Part shown: positions 45,934 through 58,800 of the stretch, piece by piece | Position numbering within the stretch: the first letter of the stretch is position 1 | Layout: every line of letters begins with the position of its first letter | Source of the DNA: Cephalotus follicularis | Lineage: Eukaryota > Streptophyta > Magnoliopsida > Oxalidales > Cephalotaceae | Reading direction: 5' to 3' | Assembly (NCBI GenBank): GCA_001972305.1 | Contig: BDDD01000365.1 | Location: forward strand, 401,591-465,590 | DNA: 64,000 bases | Program-made: the position numbers and the translations under genes | The notes under the pieces: model-generated | The model's database searches: none | Told to the model about the DNA's origin: nothing | The model's input: the letters and a program-made list of their open reading frames with translations, nothing else

Positions 45934-48359
45934 TGTGACGACCCAAATTCCCTGCTGTAGTGTTCATGCATACATCGTACCGTATTGTACCATTTTGGAC
46001 CATACTGAACTATTTTGAATTGAGGTATTCTTATACCTATTGATATTGTATTGATCATATGCATGTATAGTCGAGATTTTTTGGGCCGAGTTTCGGAGAG
46101 TTGATCGAATCGACTATTTAAGTCAATTCTTTCTTTCCTTTCTCTCATATTTCTCATTTTTCTTCTCTCTCTATCCTTCTCCCTCTCTCTCTCTAGCTGA
46201 GCAGCCTCCATCTTCCACCATTGCATCCTCTGATTGTATCTCCCTCGACAAGGACAGCGATTGCAAGTAGTGGGTTGGCGATTGAACGACATAGCAGCCG
46301 ATTGAGAGATTGGAAGCTCAACTTTGAAGCTTCATTGATAGGTAGGACTTCTTACTTGAATTGCCTGCCTCCTGTATTGATTGATTGATTGATTGTATTG
46401 ATTGAATGACTGATTGAATGATTGAATTGAATGAATTGGGGTTTTTAGGGTTTATAGCAAACCCTTGACCAAATTGTTGATTAAAGGATTGAAATTGAAA
46501 TTGGAAGGTTGTAACTAGTCTTACTAACCTCAAATGATTGATTGTAAACTTTGGTTTTCAAATAATGGCTTTAAATTGGATTTTGACTTGAGATTGGCCC
46601 TATTTTTTGCACAAAATCGACTTTGCCCAGAAAAGACATCGACCCTTAGCCCAAAGACGTCAATGTCTTTCTCATATGAGTGCTTCATCCTTATTTCTGC
46701 AGCAAAGACATCGACGTCCTTCAAAGGCGTCGACGTATTTGCCTCGAGATGTCTCTCCCCTGGAAAGACATCGATGCCGAACATCGATGCGCATTCTCAG
46801 GCTATTTTTATTGAAACGCGTCGACGCCATTCTTAAAGGACATCGACTTCTTCGGCCAGATCTCCACACAAATAAGGAAAGACATCGATGTCTTTTAAAG
46901 ACATCGATGTCTTTCCACCGTTTTAAAGAGGAGTCGATGTCTTTCATAAAAGACATCGATGCCTAATGTACTGAAAGGAGTTTTTATCTGTTTTAAAGCT
47001 GGTTTTCAACTTCTTTTCACATTGCCACTTGGCTAGAGCCTCACTTGAGGTGTTCAAGTGTTTGAAAACAGTTTTAATGATTGTATTAATTGAATGATTG
47101 TTTGAGTCATGAGTGTTGTTCTGAGTCTAAGTCGGTAAAATGGACGCACGTTTCCATCCCTCCTTTAGGCACCACCATTTATCGGCCTTGCTTCGACGTT
47201 GTATTGATACATTGATCGATTGCTTGAGTCGTGAGTGTTGTTGTGAGTCTAAGTCGGTAAGATGGACGCACGTTCCCATTTCTCCATTAGACACCACCAC
47301 TTATTGACTTTACTTAATGTTGTATTGACTCGATCGAATGATTGATTGTATTGTATGGATCCTATAGAGCAACCTTGTGGTTACGTCGGCATGTTAGGTT
47401 GACTTTGTCCACCTATTCTGTCGACCGTTTCTTTTATCATATTGTCTTGCTGACGAGCATGTGCTGACGAGCACGATTGATTGACGATTGACGCTCACTA
47501 AGGGCTGTAGCTCTCTAATGGCATTAGTAGCTCCCTCAGGTGTAGCTCATCGAGATTGTGTTGGCCCAGCCATAGGCTGGAAGATCTATGCGTTCCAGAC
47601 CTGATTAGTCTAAGAACCGTAGGTAGATCTCCCACCCTTTTCGAAGGACTACCTTCCATGGGATTGATCACTGCTAACTACTTTACATTGAATTGACACC
47701 AGTCGCATGCTTTATAGGATATTGATTGATTGATTGGGTGTTCATACACCACCATTGAGTGTCTGCCATTCATTGATTGTTATAGATCCTATCCGTGTGC
47801 TCTGTTATGGGCCACTGTCATACGGGTAGTCTGATCGCCAATTGCACATATACATTTGCCATGTCATGCATTGATATTGTACACCGCACATTGATATTGT
47901 ATAAATTGTCACCGATATTGCACATTGTACATGCATACATGTTGCATGGGGTTTCTGCTTAGCCAGTGTGGCTAACCCCATCCTTCGGGGTGGGGCTGTG
48001 TTGTACCTTTGTGTACGGCATAGGTAGGGCAGCAGGTAGTAGTGGACAGAAGGACTGAAAACCCGTTGACCACACGACTTCTTGGGTATCGTGAAGCTGA
48101 TAGAGATATTGTAGTGAAAGATGGAAATGTACTGCATTGTAATACTGTTTAAAGGATTGATAATGTATTGAAAAGACTAATAGTGTAAAGGATCTGTATT
48201 GCATTGTATGGATGGATTTGTATTGTATCTTCCGCAACTGATGTGTATTGAAAAGTTTTAAAGTTTTCCGTATTTTTATATTGTTAGTCCCGACCATTAT
48301 ATTGTGTATTGGATTGAGAATAATGCCACGTGTCCGCCCTGCGGGCGCGGGGTGTTACA
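45934..48359 (+). mobile_element. Solo LTR G (2426 bp), gypsy type
   Basis: It starts TGTGACGACCC, ends GGTGTTACA and has a perfect TGTTA duplication (45929-45933 and 48360-48364). No coding domain lies inside, so it is best read as a single LTR left by recombination. A TATA-like GACTATTTAAGTC is near 46110 with a CT-rich leader after it. A GACATCGATGTC array lies at 46630-46965, downstream of that promoter. Confidence 0.85.
46630..46965 (+). repeat. Paired GACATCGATGTC array in solo LTR G
   Basis: TCGA-type cores lie at 46639, 46660; 46711, 46730; 46744, 46771, 46784; 46821, 46843; 46885, 46904; 46934 and 46956. Most fall in pairs 19-22 bp apart, with 51, 42 and 30 bp between pairs. The motif is the same class as in copia element B although G is a gypsy-type LTR. 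Confidence 0.85.
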
Positions 48360-49734
48360 TGTTACTTGTGAGAGCCGATGTGGTTCTTGCAGAGTGGTTA
48401 CTTGTGGGTGCCGAGGTGGTTCCGGCAGTGCAGAGGATGATGTGTCCGAGGTGGTTTCGATTGTGGTTATGAATCCGCGCAGCATCAGTGTTCCTATGAT
48501 CAATGTGATCCTTGGAGTCTTTGATCATTGTGTTGATTTCTCGGAGAGGTTGGCTCCTCGAACTTTATTATCATTATTACCTTCCTTGAGATTTATGTCA
48601 TTGAGTTGGTTGCTCTGATGTTTCTTTATATCTCGTTTTTCTAACAGTTTATATATGTACTCACGTTCCTCTCTGTTTCTTGAGCAGCGTTATACATATA
48701 TGTTAGTGTTGGTCCAGTTGGACATGGCCGTGATGTTGTATTCCTTGTGTCCAGGGATTTTGGACTCCTTGGGAATTTATTATTCTTGCTCACTAGTCAG
48801 TTGGACTAATCCCCTCTCAGTTTTTGTGCAATGGAGATCGTGGGTTGATGTTCTTTTGATCCACCCGACCAAGGCTTACATTGGAATAGGTAGACCTTGG
48901 TGTGAGCACCGTAGCCAGCTCCTCGGCTATTTTGGACATGCATGCATTTGGGGCATATTTTGTGGGGTGTTTGTATAGATTCTTTGGCGATTCTTGGGAA
49001 TCTTTAAGCCTTGTAATTAATGATAACCTTCAATGTATTCAACTTATGGTTTTCATATGTTTTTGATTGCTTGGGGATGCTCGGCAAATTTTGATGTTTA
49101 TGCCTTGAGATGTTTTATGATGTTGTTTCATGCACTGAGGTGTAGTGCTAAGTTGTAGTGATGTTACAGATGCGCCCGAGGACTCTTTAGCCCTCCCCGG
49201 AATAGGTAGGCTCTCCTCGGCATAAGTATCTCCTAGGCTTTAGTCGGACCAAACCTTTAGTTTGTGGATGGGGCATGCTAGCGTGGGAACCAAGTCCTCG
49301 GATATAGTGTCCTCAGACATGGTGTCCTCGGATAATTATGTATATAGTTGTCACACCCCGATTTCCATAAACAAGAGATATGGTAAAGGCAATTAACATA
49401 AAAGATTCAGCTTATGCAAAATACCAAGAATTTAAACTTTTGAAACATGATATCAGTTGCGGAAGCATTAAAACCCATAAGCTGAAAAGCATGTAACGTG
49501 CATCCCATATTACACGTTACCAAATACATGTCTGTCATAGTTGAAAGCCGACAAGACGAAGCGTGATAAAAAATACTGTAACGCCCGGAATTTTCGCACG
49601 TTGTAATATTTGTTTTCCAAATGTAACCTTGTTGTTGATTTAATGAGAAAGATGAATATTTTCGGTTGTTATGTTGATTCTAAATCAATTAAAGTGCTTA
49701 GAAGTTTGATTACTTAGTAAGTACACCAAAAAAA

Positions 49735-49880
49735 CAATCGACTGGTACGATAGACCAGCCGACTGGTTGAGTGTGTACTGGAACAGTCGACTGGTGGGAT
49801 GAACCAGTCAACTGGCCAACTGTCGAGCCACCTGGCAACCACAGCCACGAGGACAGCCGACTGTCGGGGAAGAACAGCCG
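49735..49880 (+). repeat. CAGTCGACTG/CAGCCGACTG array upstream of promoter in LTR I
   Basis: Cores lie at 49738, 49759; 49787, 49808; 49857 and 49878. There are three pairs, each exactly 21 bp apart, separated by 28 and 49 bp. Confidence 0.85.
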
Positions 49881-50709
49881 GCTGGATTATGCTCTGTTTT
49901 ATTTGCATGTGACGAGATCACATGCAAGGATTGATGAGGAGGAAGTGTGTGCCATCTGTGCGTCATGCGGCCAATGCAGAGGGAAGGGTCAACACCTGTG
50001 CGCCATGCAGGTCATGGGACAAGGAAAAATCAGTCCTGTGAGTGTGTGAATGCAGAGATGAGAGGTATGTGGCATTTAGTGCCATGGGGAAAGGAGTGGA
50101 GGAAAGAGGGAGAGAACCACCTGCATAAAACGTTCTCCTCTTCACCCCTCTCGCCCAGTGAATACAAAGGAAGAAAAACCAGTGAGAGTTACAGAGAAAA
50201 ACAGTGAAGAATCTTGAGAGAAAGAGAGTGAGTTTCTCAAATTGTTGAAAAAACAAGGAGAACTTGGAGAGGACAAATTGGAGCTACTGGACTTAGAGTT
50301 GAAGCTTCTGGGGAGCTCAAAACGTCACTGTTGGAACACAAAGAGGTGGACTTACAGATTCCTAACTTGGAATCAAAAGGTAGGGGAAGTTATGATTGTA
50401 TTTTTGAGTTCAAGATTACTGCATGTTTATGCGATTGGTTGCCTACTAGTATAAGCTATGATGTTCAGTTGATATGCCATGATCACTACTGGTTTTATGC
50501 ATGCCATGTTACTGTGGAGAATCCTTGAACTTATGCACATGCATGTTGAATTTTATCTTGGTATTGGATTGCTGGATAAAATGCTTGCTTACTGTTGTTT
50601 TCTATGGACTTGTTGCGAACTGATTGATGGTATTCTGTCTTGAGAATATATATGGTTGCTTGCAATGATCCTTTGAGTGATATATATTGGATTGCATGTA
50701 ACTGGGTTC

Positions 50710-50880
50710 CAGAACAGTCGACTGCCGAAGGAAGACAACCGACTACTCAACCGAAATAGTCGACTGTTGAAGGATAACAGTTGACTGCCTGATGAACAAG
50801 TCGACTGGTAGAAGGAACCAGCCGACTACTCATGTACTGATTACCCAGAACAGCCGACTGGTGAAGAATCCAGCCGACTG
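50710..50880 (+). repeat. CAGTCGACTG/CAGCCGACTG array downstream of promoter in LTR I
   Basis: Eight cores lie at 50718, 50739, 50760, 50781, 50801, 50822, 50854 and 50874, with steps of 21, 21, 21, 20, 21, 32 and 20 bp. The motif class is the same as in copia element A. Confidence 0.9.
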
Positions 50881-52192
50881 CCAAGCTACTGTTTGGTCCT
50901 CTCTTACTTAAAACGAAGCGCGATGATCCCGACTCCGTTTAGGATGCATTAGAGCATTTGTATGCATTGCATATGTACTAATTACTGCCTGTTTATTGAC
51001 TGATTATAATTGTTTATGATTTCTAGATTGCAATGTAAATTTGGGAATGCATATGTGAAACTGGAAATGACTATTTTGAATACAAAATAGATTTTTGATA
51101 ATAATACATCTCAAACAACTAGGAAAGTGACTTCCACCCTACTGAACTATTTAAAAGTATTTTTCCACTACTTAAAATACATATTTCAAATGTTTATGAC
51201 TCTTGAAAACATTTTGAAATAAACTTCCTATTGTCGATCTAAACGATCGCTACTGCACTGTTTACTGTATTGATTCACTGTATTTGCTCTGTGAATTTAC
51301 TGTGTTTGTACTTGAGCCACTAGTTGCATGACGGAGACTGTCAGCGCCGGCTAGTGGTAGGGTTGACCTAGGAGCCAGGAGTTGGCTGGGTAACTCACTG
51401 TACTGTACTGTTGCCTCGCTTGGTTACCTGGAGGAGGGACCGCAGTGGGAGTGTAACGTGGGGCTAGGAGATGGTGGCGTTACACACACTGCCTGCCTGT
51501 TGTGGGCCTTTTTCGGACTTACTGTACTGCTTGTTGTCCTTTTTGGACATTACTGTGCCTGTTGATGTAGCCCTGGCCGGGCTACTACTGTACTGTTATT
51601 GCATGCATATATTTTTCATATATATGTACCTACTGTTATTTTCAATGTACTGCTAAAATATATATTTTTCATATATATATAAACTGATATTTCTTGCACT
51701 GCATCATTTACGCATACATCACATGACATGCATTTAGTGTTGATCTCGAACTACCTCTATGACTTAGCCGAGTGAGGACAAAGGCTAACCCCCTACTTTG
51801 CAGATTGATGCAATGGACCGGTTGGATTAGTATGGACGAAGAACAAGCCTTATCTTAGTTGTTGTTGGTTTTATTTCTTCCGAGTTGTAATAAACTGGTT
51901 TGGTTTAAGGACTACTGTTGTACTGTACTGATGATTATCTGTTGTACTTTACTTTTGGGTTAATGTACTCTGATCACGCTTCGTTTTGTGGGCTTTTATC
52001 AATGACGGACCTGTAATGGGTAGCGTGTAATATGGGATGCACGTTACGTGTTTCAGCTTATGAGTTTAATGCTTCCACAACTGATGTCTTGTTTAAAAGT
52101 TTAAATTTTAATGGTTCTTGCATGAGCTGAATATTAATGTTAATTGCCTTTACCGCTTTTATGCGTGTCTACCAAAACCCGGGGCGTGACAA

Positions 52193-53404
52193 ATACATTA
52201 TCCAGTAACATCATCAGACAAGTAAACCGAAAGTACAGTACATAACACCCATTCAATACATAACCAACTTTACAAAACCCCAAAGGGACATAACCCTAAG
52301 CAAAAACATTATTAAAACTTTTTCTTCATCCATGCTGGTTCCCAAAGCCGGTCCAGTGCATCAATCTGTAAAGCAGGGGGTTAGCCTTTGTCCTCACTCA
52401 GCTAAGCATAAGTGCAATTTGGGATCAACATTATATGCATGTCATGAGATGTATGCGTAGTGATGCAGTATAGTAAAAATATCAGTTTATATATATATAT
52501 GAAAATATATATAAGTTAGCAGTACAGTAAAATAACAGTGGAGATATATATACGAAAATATATATGCATCAATAGTACAGTAGCAACCCGGCCAGGACTA
52601 CATCAAACAGGCACAGTAGCATCCGCATAGGACCAGTAAACAGTAAACAGTAAGTCCACAAAGGGACTAACAAGCAGGTAATCAGTACGAACAATGTCGC
52701 CAACTCCTGGCCCCACGTCGCACTCCTAACTTTGGCCCCGCCTCCAGACGGCACGAAGTAGGCCACAGTACAGTACAGTGAGTCACCCAGCCAACTCCTG
52801 GCTCCTAGGTCAACCGTGCCACTAGCCATCGCTGGCAATCTCCGCCATGCAACTAGTACGGCACAAACACAAACACAGCCCAAACACAGCATAGTCACAG
52901 TGCAAACACCAAAAATAGTCATAGTAACAGTACGGTTCAAGCAATTTTATAAAATAATTACTTGATCAAAATTATATCAGTTTACTTCAAGTCATTTAAA
53001 ATTAAAAAAATATAAAAGCATTTCTAAAATGATTGTAACGATTTTAGAAATTAATCGTAGTCAATAATCAGTCAATAAACAGTACATATGCAATGCATAC
53101 AAATGTTCTAGTGCACCCTTACTGAAATCGGGATCATCGCGCGTCATTTAAGCGAGAATTGTCCAAACAGTGCCTTAGAGCGTCGACGTTTTCCATGGGT
53201 GTCGACGCTTATCTCCTCTAAGCGTCGACACTCAATGTTTAGCGTTAGCGCTTCAAGTGGTATTCTTCGCGTCATCAGTCACCTTTAGCGTCGATGCTTC
53301 AAGGTAAGGAACCTTGAGAGACGGCACTTTTCCTTTGGCATCGACGCCTTGAGGTAGGATCTCAAGCGTCGACGTTTATCATGCCTTTGATCACACTCAA
53401 AACT
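52193..53404 (-). repeat. Left arm of a large inverted repeat (minus-strand LTR)
   Basis: It is the reverse complement of 54422-55804 with scattered differences and one extra segment of about 60 bp. The outer piece 49349-49576 belongs to the same arm, separated by solo LTR I. The GCGTCGACGC array is at 53170-53380. Confidence 0.85.
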
Positions 53405-54421
53405 ACGGCATTGACGCCTACGCAGCAAAGATGCGCACGTGAACCATGCACATGCACTTCGACGCCTTTTGATGACGTCGACGCCCTTTAGGAAAAACGC
53501 TATAAGCATCGACGCCTGCATGTAAACGTCGACGCTTTGTGTTGTGTTCCTGGTATGCACAGACAGCAAATAGACTTATCTCATGGAGGCCTTTTTCATG
53601 CCACTTTTCAGGCGCCTTCACATACGTTTTATGACATGTTATACATGCAATGTGACGCCTAACTTGCCAGGATTGAAAAAGGAATTGATGGGAAAGGACA
53701 TGTGTGCATGCATGGACTAAGAAAGAGGGGAGAAGGACACCTGCTACACCAGGTTTGTATGGGAGAGAGAGAGAATGAAACCAATGACACATGTTGAGCA
53801 TAACAAAATCTCCATTTGCATAAACACCCCCTCCTCTCGTCTCTCTCATCTGCTACCGTAGAAAAGGAAAGACAAGGGAGTTTTCAAAGAGAAACACTGA
53901 GAGAGAGATAAAACCAGGAAAGGTTTGGAGAGAGAGAGAGAGCTCAAAACTCCATTGTTGAGCAAGGGAGAGCTTGGAACTCGGATAACAACTGCTGGAG
54001 CGAACTTGGGAGTCAAGTCGAACCTGGGAGCTCAAAGGGACTGATTGAGTACTAGAAGTCATGGACTTTCGGCTTCTAACTTGAAGCCAGAGGTAGGGGA
54101 AGCCATAATTGTAATTTTGAGCTTAATATTCATGCATGGACAGTGATTTTTGTGCATAGTTTTCATGGTTAATTGAACTGTTTTTGGTCACTGAATTTAT
54201 GCCATGTTGTATTGGATGTGTAATATGATGTTGCATGTCGGTTTTCTAGGCTTAATGCATGTTGGATTGCATGTTGTTGAGTTGGAGAGGTTATTGTTTT
54301 GTCATGTCGTGAGGAAGAAGATAACTGATGCTCGAAACCGTCGATGCCTTTTAAAAACATCGACACTTTGGACTGTAAAATGCGATATTATTACTGAATG
54401 TGTATTAAACGTCGACGCAAT
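53405..54421 (+). repeat. Central part of LTR J (U3 end and leader)
   Basis: It lies between the inverted arms. It carries GCGTCGACGC-type motifs at 53440-53540, a GA-rich leader-like region (53870-53945) and AGGTAGGGGAAGCCATAATTG, also found in LTR I. It reads in plus orientation and appears unique to the plus-strand LTR. Confidence 0.65.
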
Positions 54422-54660
54422 AGTTTTGAGTGTGATCAAAGGCATGATAAATGTCAACGCTTGAGGTCCTACCTCAAGGCGTCGATGCCAAAGGAAAAGC
54501 GCCGATGCTCAAGGTTCCTTACCTTGAAGCGTCGACGCTAAAGGTGACTGATGACGCGAAGAATACCACTGGAAGCGTTCACGCTAAACGTTGAGTGTCG
54601 ACACTTAGAGGACATAAGCGTCGACGCCCATGGAAAACGTCGACGCTCTAAGGCACTGTT
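54335..54660 (+). repeat. GCGTCGACGC array in LTR J
   Basis: Cores lie at 54341, 54360; 54412, 54454; 54482, 54502, 54532; 54578, 54598, 54621 and 54640. Common steps are 19-23 bp, with others of 28-30, 42, 46 and 52. The position within the LTR matches the GACTG array of LTR I, but the motif is the GCGTCGACGC class of the Athila-like LTR. Confidence 0.85.
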
Positions 54661-55804
54661 TGGACAATTCTCGCTTAAATGACGCGCGATGATCCCGGTT
54701 TCAGTTAGGGTGCACTAGAACATTTGTATGCATTGTATATGTAATGTTTATTGACTGATTATTGACTATGATTAATTTCTAAAATTGTTACAATCATTTT
54801 AGAAATGCTTTTATGATTTTTTAATTTTAAATGACTTGAAATAAACTGTTATAATTTTGATCAAGTAATTATTTTATAAAATTGCTTGAACCGTACTGTT
54901 ACTACGACTATTTTTAGTGTCTGCACTGTGACTATGCTGTGTTTGGGCTGTCTTTGTGTTTGCGCCGTACTAGTTCTGTGGCAGAGATTGCCAGCAATGA
55001 TTAGTGGCAGGGTTGATCTAGGAGCTAAGAGTTGGCTGGGTGACTCACTGTACTGTACTGTGGCCTACTTCGTGCCGTCCGGAGGCGAGGCCGAAGTTAG
55101 GAGTTAGATGTGGGGCTAGGAGTTGGCGACATTGTTCGTACTGACTGCCTGCTTGTTAGTCCCTTTGTGGACTTACTATTTACTGTTTACTGGTCCTATG
55201 CGGACGCTACTATGCCTGTTTGATGTAGCCTATCCACTGTTATTTTACTGTACTGCTAACTTATATATATTTTCATATATATATTAACTGATATTTTTAC
55301 TGTACTGCATCACTACGCATACATCTCATGACATGCATGTAATATTGATCCCAAATTGCACTTATGCTTAGCCGAGTGAGGACAAAGGCTAACCCCCTAC
55401 TTTACAGATTGATGCAGTGGACTGGCTTTGGGAACCAACATGGATGAAGAACAAGTTTTAATAATGTTTTTACTTGGGGTTATGTCCCTTTGGGGTTTTG
55501 TTAAGCTGGTTATGTATTGAATGGGTGTTGTGTACCGTACTTCCGGTTTACTTGTCTTATGATGTTACTGGATAATGTATTTTTGATCACGCTCCGTCTT
55601 GTGGGATTTTAACTACGACAGACATGTATTTGGTAACGTGTAGTATGGGATGCACGTTACGTGCTTTTCAGCTTATGGGTTTTAATGCTTCCGCAACTGC
55701 TATTATGTTTGAAAAGTTTAAATTCTTGGTATTTTGCATAAGCTGAATCTTTTATGTTAATTGCCTTTACCATATCTCTTGTTTGTGGAAATCGGAGTGT
55801 GACA
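54422..55804 (+). repeat. Right arm of the inverted repeat; end of the 5' LTR of element J
   Basis: It ends GGAGTGTGACA, three bases before the iMet primer site TGGTATCAGAGC (55808-55819). It contains the box GTGAGGACAAAGGCTAACCC at about 55376, conserved in the other Tekay-like LTRs. Confidence 0.85.
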
Positions 55805-55807
55805 GCA

Positions 55808-58800
55808 TGGTATCAGAGCATATTCCATATATGCTTAGCTAGGATATTATCGTCGACAATTAACCGATTAGATAAGGAACTTATTCAAGCTAATGAATTC
55901 CTTGGTGATTAACAAATTGTTTGCTTGAGATGATTACTGATGACATCTTTCCATATAGGAACAAAATATGGATGGAAGGAGAAGGCACGTGAGGCCTCAA
56001 GCTGCTGAGGATAACGTACCTCAGGAAACGAACGAAGGAGGGGATCTGATGGATCACATAAACGAGTATTTCCAACAATAGATGGCTGCTAGCATGATTC
56101 ATCTGCAAGAGATTAAGTGGTCATACACATATCGTATAACTGACTATTTCCAGCAGCAGATAGCTGCTAATACCGCTCACCTAGAGGAAATGCGGCAGTT
56201 GTGTGTCCAAACTCTACAGGTCAAACGGACTAGGCTAGCTCCGTAAGAGTGGCAAGATGTTGACTCTTCAACCAAGTCATCCAGGAATAGTTCTCAGCAA
56301 ACGACCACTAAGGGAACTCTGGGTCAAGGGAGTGGGGCGAGAAAGGAGACTTGTCTCCACTGTGGGCGTAAGGGCCATCAGCTACAGGAATGTTGGTTAA
56401 AGAATAAGTTATGCATGAGGTGTGGGGAAACTGGCCATGTGATGAGGGATTGTACAGGAAATCCATCTCAACAAACTGCTAACCGTGGAACTCCTAGTCA
56501 GGGGAGAAATACGAGAGTTGGAGGTTGCAGACATTGTGGTCGTGCGGATCACCAGCTGAGGAATTGCTGGAAGTGGAAAGGATGGTGCTTGAAGTGTGGA
56601 GCCTCTGACCATTTGTGGAGGGATTGTCCGGAGAGACAAGGAACAATACTGGCTGGACCTATGAGTAATCGTGATGCTGCGGCGAGATCCTCGCATCAGA
56701 GAAATACCGGTAAAAGCATCATGAGAGGTAAGGCCTTCGCTCTTGCTTTTAAAAGCTTACCTCTATTACTAGAAGTACATTGTATTGATACTGATTGTAA
56801 GTGTCTTGTGGATGTTAAGTTAGGACCTTTGGGACTAACTCGTGAATAAAAGGATGATTGTTCTAAGTAACTATGTGAGTAAACGAATACACATGTATAC
56901 AGTCTAGTATGTGACGACGCACACACTTAGAGAACGTCTAGACCCCCTAATAGTGTGATAAATGCATAGATCGTATCGCATCGGTATCGATTATATAGAA
57001 TGGTTATCGGTAATGAGTTGATGAGACTTGAATGGAATTATCCAATGTTGAACAAGGCAAGTACAAGTTTGGGCTCGATCATGTGATCTTTCTTGATCAC
57101 ATAGTATCTGGAGAAGCCTTGATGGTGGATCCGTCAAAGACCGAAGTCATGCGGGACTGGCCGCAACCAAAGAATGTGACGGAGGTGCGTAGTTTCCTTG
57201 GGTTGGTGGGGTATTATCGGAGGTTCATCCAGAACATTTCAAGGATAGCCATGCCTTTAACTAGGATAACCCAGAATAAGACTTTGTTCGTCTGGGACAA
57301 TGATTGTGAGGTCAGCTTTTGAGAGCTGAAGAATCGGTTGGTTACTGCACCTGTTTTGTCATTACCTGAGGGTAATGAAGGTTTTACAGTCTACAGTGAT
57401 GCATCGGGTAAGGGCTTGGGCTGTGTGTTAATGCAGCGGGGCATAGTGATTGAATATGCCTCGATGAAGTTGAAGCCCTATGAGGAGTACTACCCGACGC
57501 ATGATCTTGAACTGGTAGCGATTATTTTTGCTCTTCAGAAATGGAGGCACTATCTGTATGGGGCGTAATTTGATATCTTTACGGATCATAAGAGTTTGAA
57601 GTACCTGTTCTGGCAGGATACGCTGAACATGAGGCAACGAAGGTGGGTAGAGTTCTTTAATGATTATGATTGTAGTGTTCAGTACCACCCAGGGAAAGCG
57701 AATGTGGTCGTCGACGCCTTGAGTCGCAAGGCCGTGATTGCCAGTATGATGGTGTCGCAATGGAAGATGTTGGAAGACTTCCAAGAGTGGACTCCGTCCT
57801 TACGATCACCGGGTATTTTTGTGGCTAGCATGAGAGTACAGACATCATTGCTTGATGAAATAAAGAACGCTTAAGCACATGATCCTGAATTGCAGTAGAT
57901 TCGGGAGAATCTGAACTCGTAGTCTGATTTTTGGGTACATGTCGATGGTATTCTGAGATTTCGGGGACGGGTGTGTCTACCGGATGAACACGGGTTAAAG
58001 AGTGAGTTACTCTATACGGCTCACAATTCTCGGTACAGTATCCATCCTTTTAGCACCAAGATGTATCAGGATATGAAGAAGAATTACTGGTGGTCAGGTA
58101 TGAAACGCGAGATTGCCGAGTATATTGCGAAGTGTCTGACTTGTCAGCAGGTCAAGACCGACAGGATTATTACAGCCATTGCCAGTTGCAGAGTGGAAAT
58201 GGGAACACATAACCATGGATTATGTATCAGGATTTCCACTGACTAGACATTGTCACAATGCAGTGTGGGTTATCGTGGATAGACTCACGAAGTCAGCTCA
58301 TTTTCTACCCACTCATGTCACAGATTCAGCAAGCAAGTTGGCTTGGTTGTACGTCAAGGAGATTGTGAGGTTGCACGGTATTCCCATGAGTATTGTTTGT
58401 GATAGAGATTCGATCTTCACTTCCAACTTTTGGAAGAGGTTTCAGACAGCTTTTGCGACAAAGCTGAACCTGAGCACTGCCTTTCACCCATAGACCGATG
58501 GGCAGTCAGAGCGTACCATCTAGACCTTGGAGGATATGCTTCGAGCCTGTGTTATCGACTTTGCAGGTACTTGGGAGGACCATATTTCCCTGATAGAGTT
58601 TTTATATAACAACAACTATCACTCCAGTATCTGTATGGCCCCATACGAGGCTCTGTATGGGAGGAAGTGTAGATCACTCGTTTGTTGGGGTGAGGTCGGT
58701 GAACGACCGTTGCTTGGATCTGATCTGGTTGAGGAGACTTCGGAGAAAGTCAAGGTGATCAAAGAGAAGCTGCTTGCTGCTCAAATCCGACAGAAGAGCT

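Larger units (their letters stand above)
44573..49348 (+). repeat. 3' LTR of element F, proximal parts (44573-45933 and 48360-49348)
   Basis: It starts TGTAACACCC and aligns with the 5' LTR up to the insertion of G at 45933, then again from 48360 to 49348 where block H begins. The final 363 bp lie at 59559-59921. A (GT)n run is at 45089-45104. Confidence 0.9.
49577..52192 (+). mobile_element. Solo LTR I (2616 bp), Tekay-like
   Basis: It starts TGTAACGCCCGG, ends CGGGGCGTGACA, with a perfect AATAC duplication (49572-49576 and 52193-52197). No coding domain is present. Two motif arrays (49735-49880 and 50710-50880) flank a transcribed-leader-like region around 50120-50390. The segment after the second array (GCGCGATGATCCCG onwards) aligns with the LTRs of H and J. 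Confidence 0.85.

Noticed and set aside
47805-48297. Two minus-strand ORFs of about 110 codons in solo LTR G
   Set aside because: They lie in TATTG-rich LTR sequence, with no domain and no support from codon usage.
53285-53849. Minus-strand ORFs with Arg-rich repeats
   Set aside because: They are read-through of the GCGTCGACGC array and of a leader in the opposite sense.
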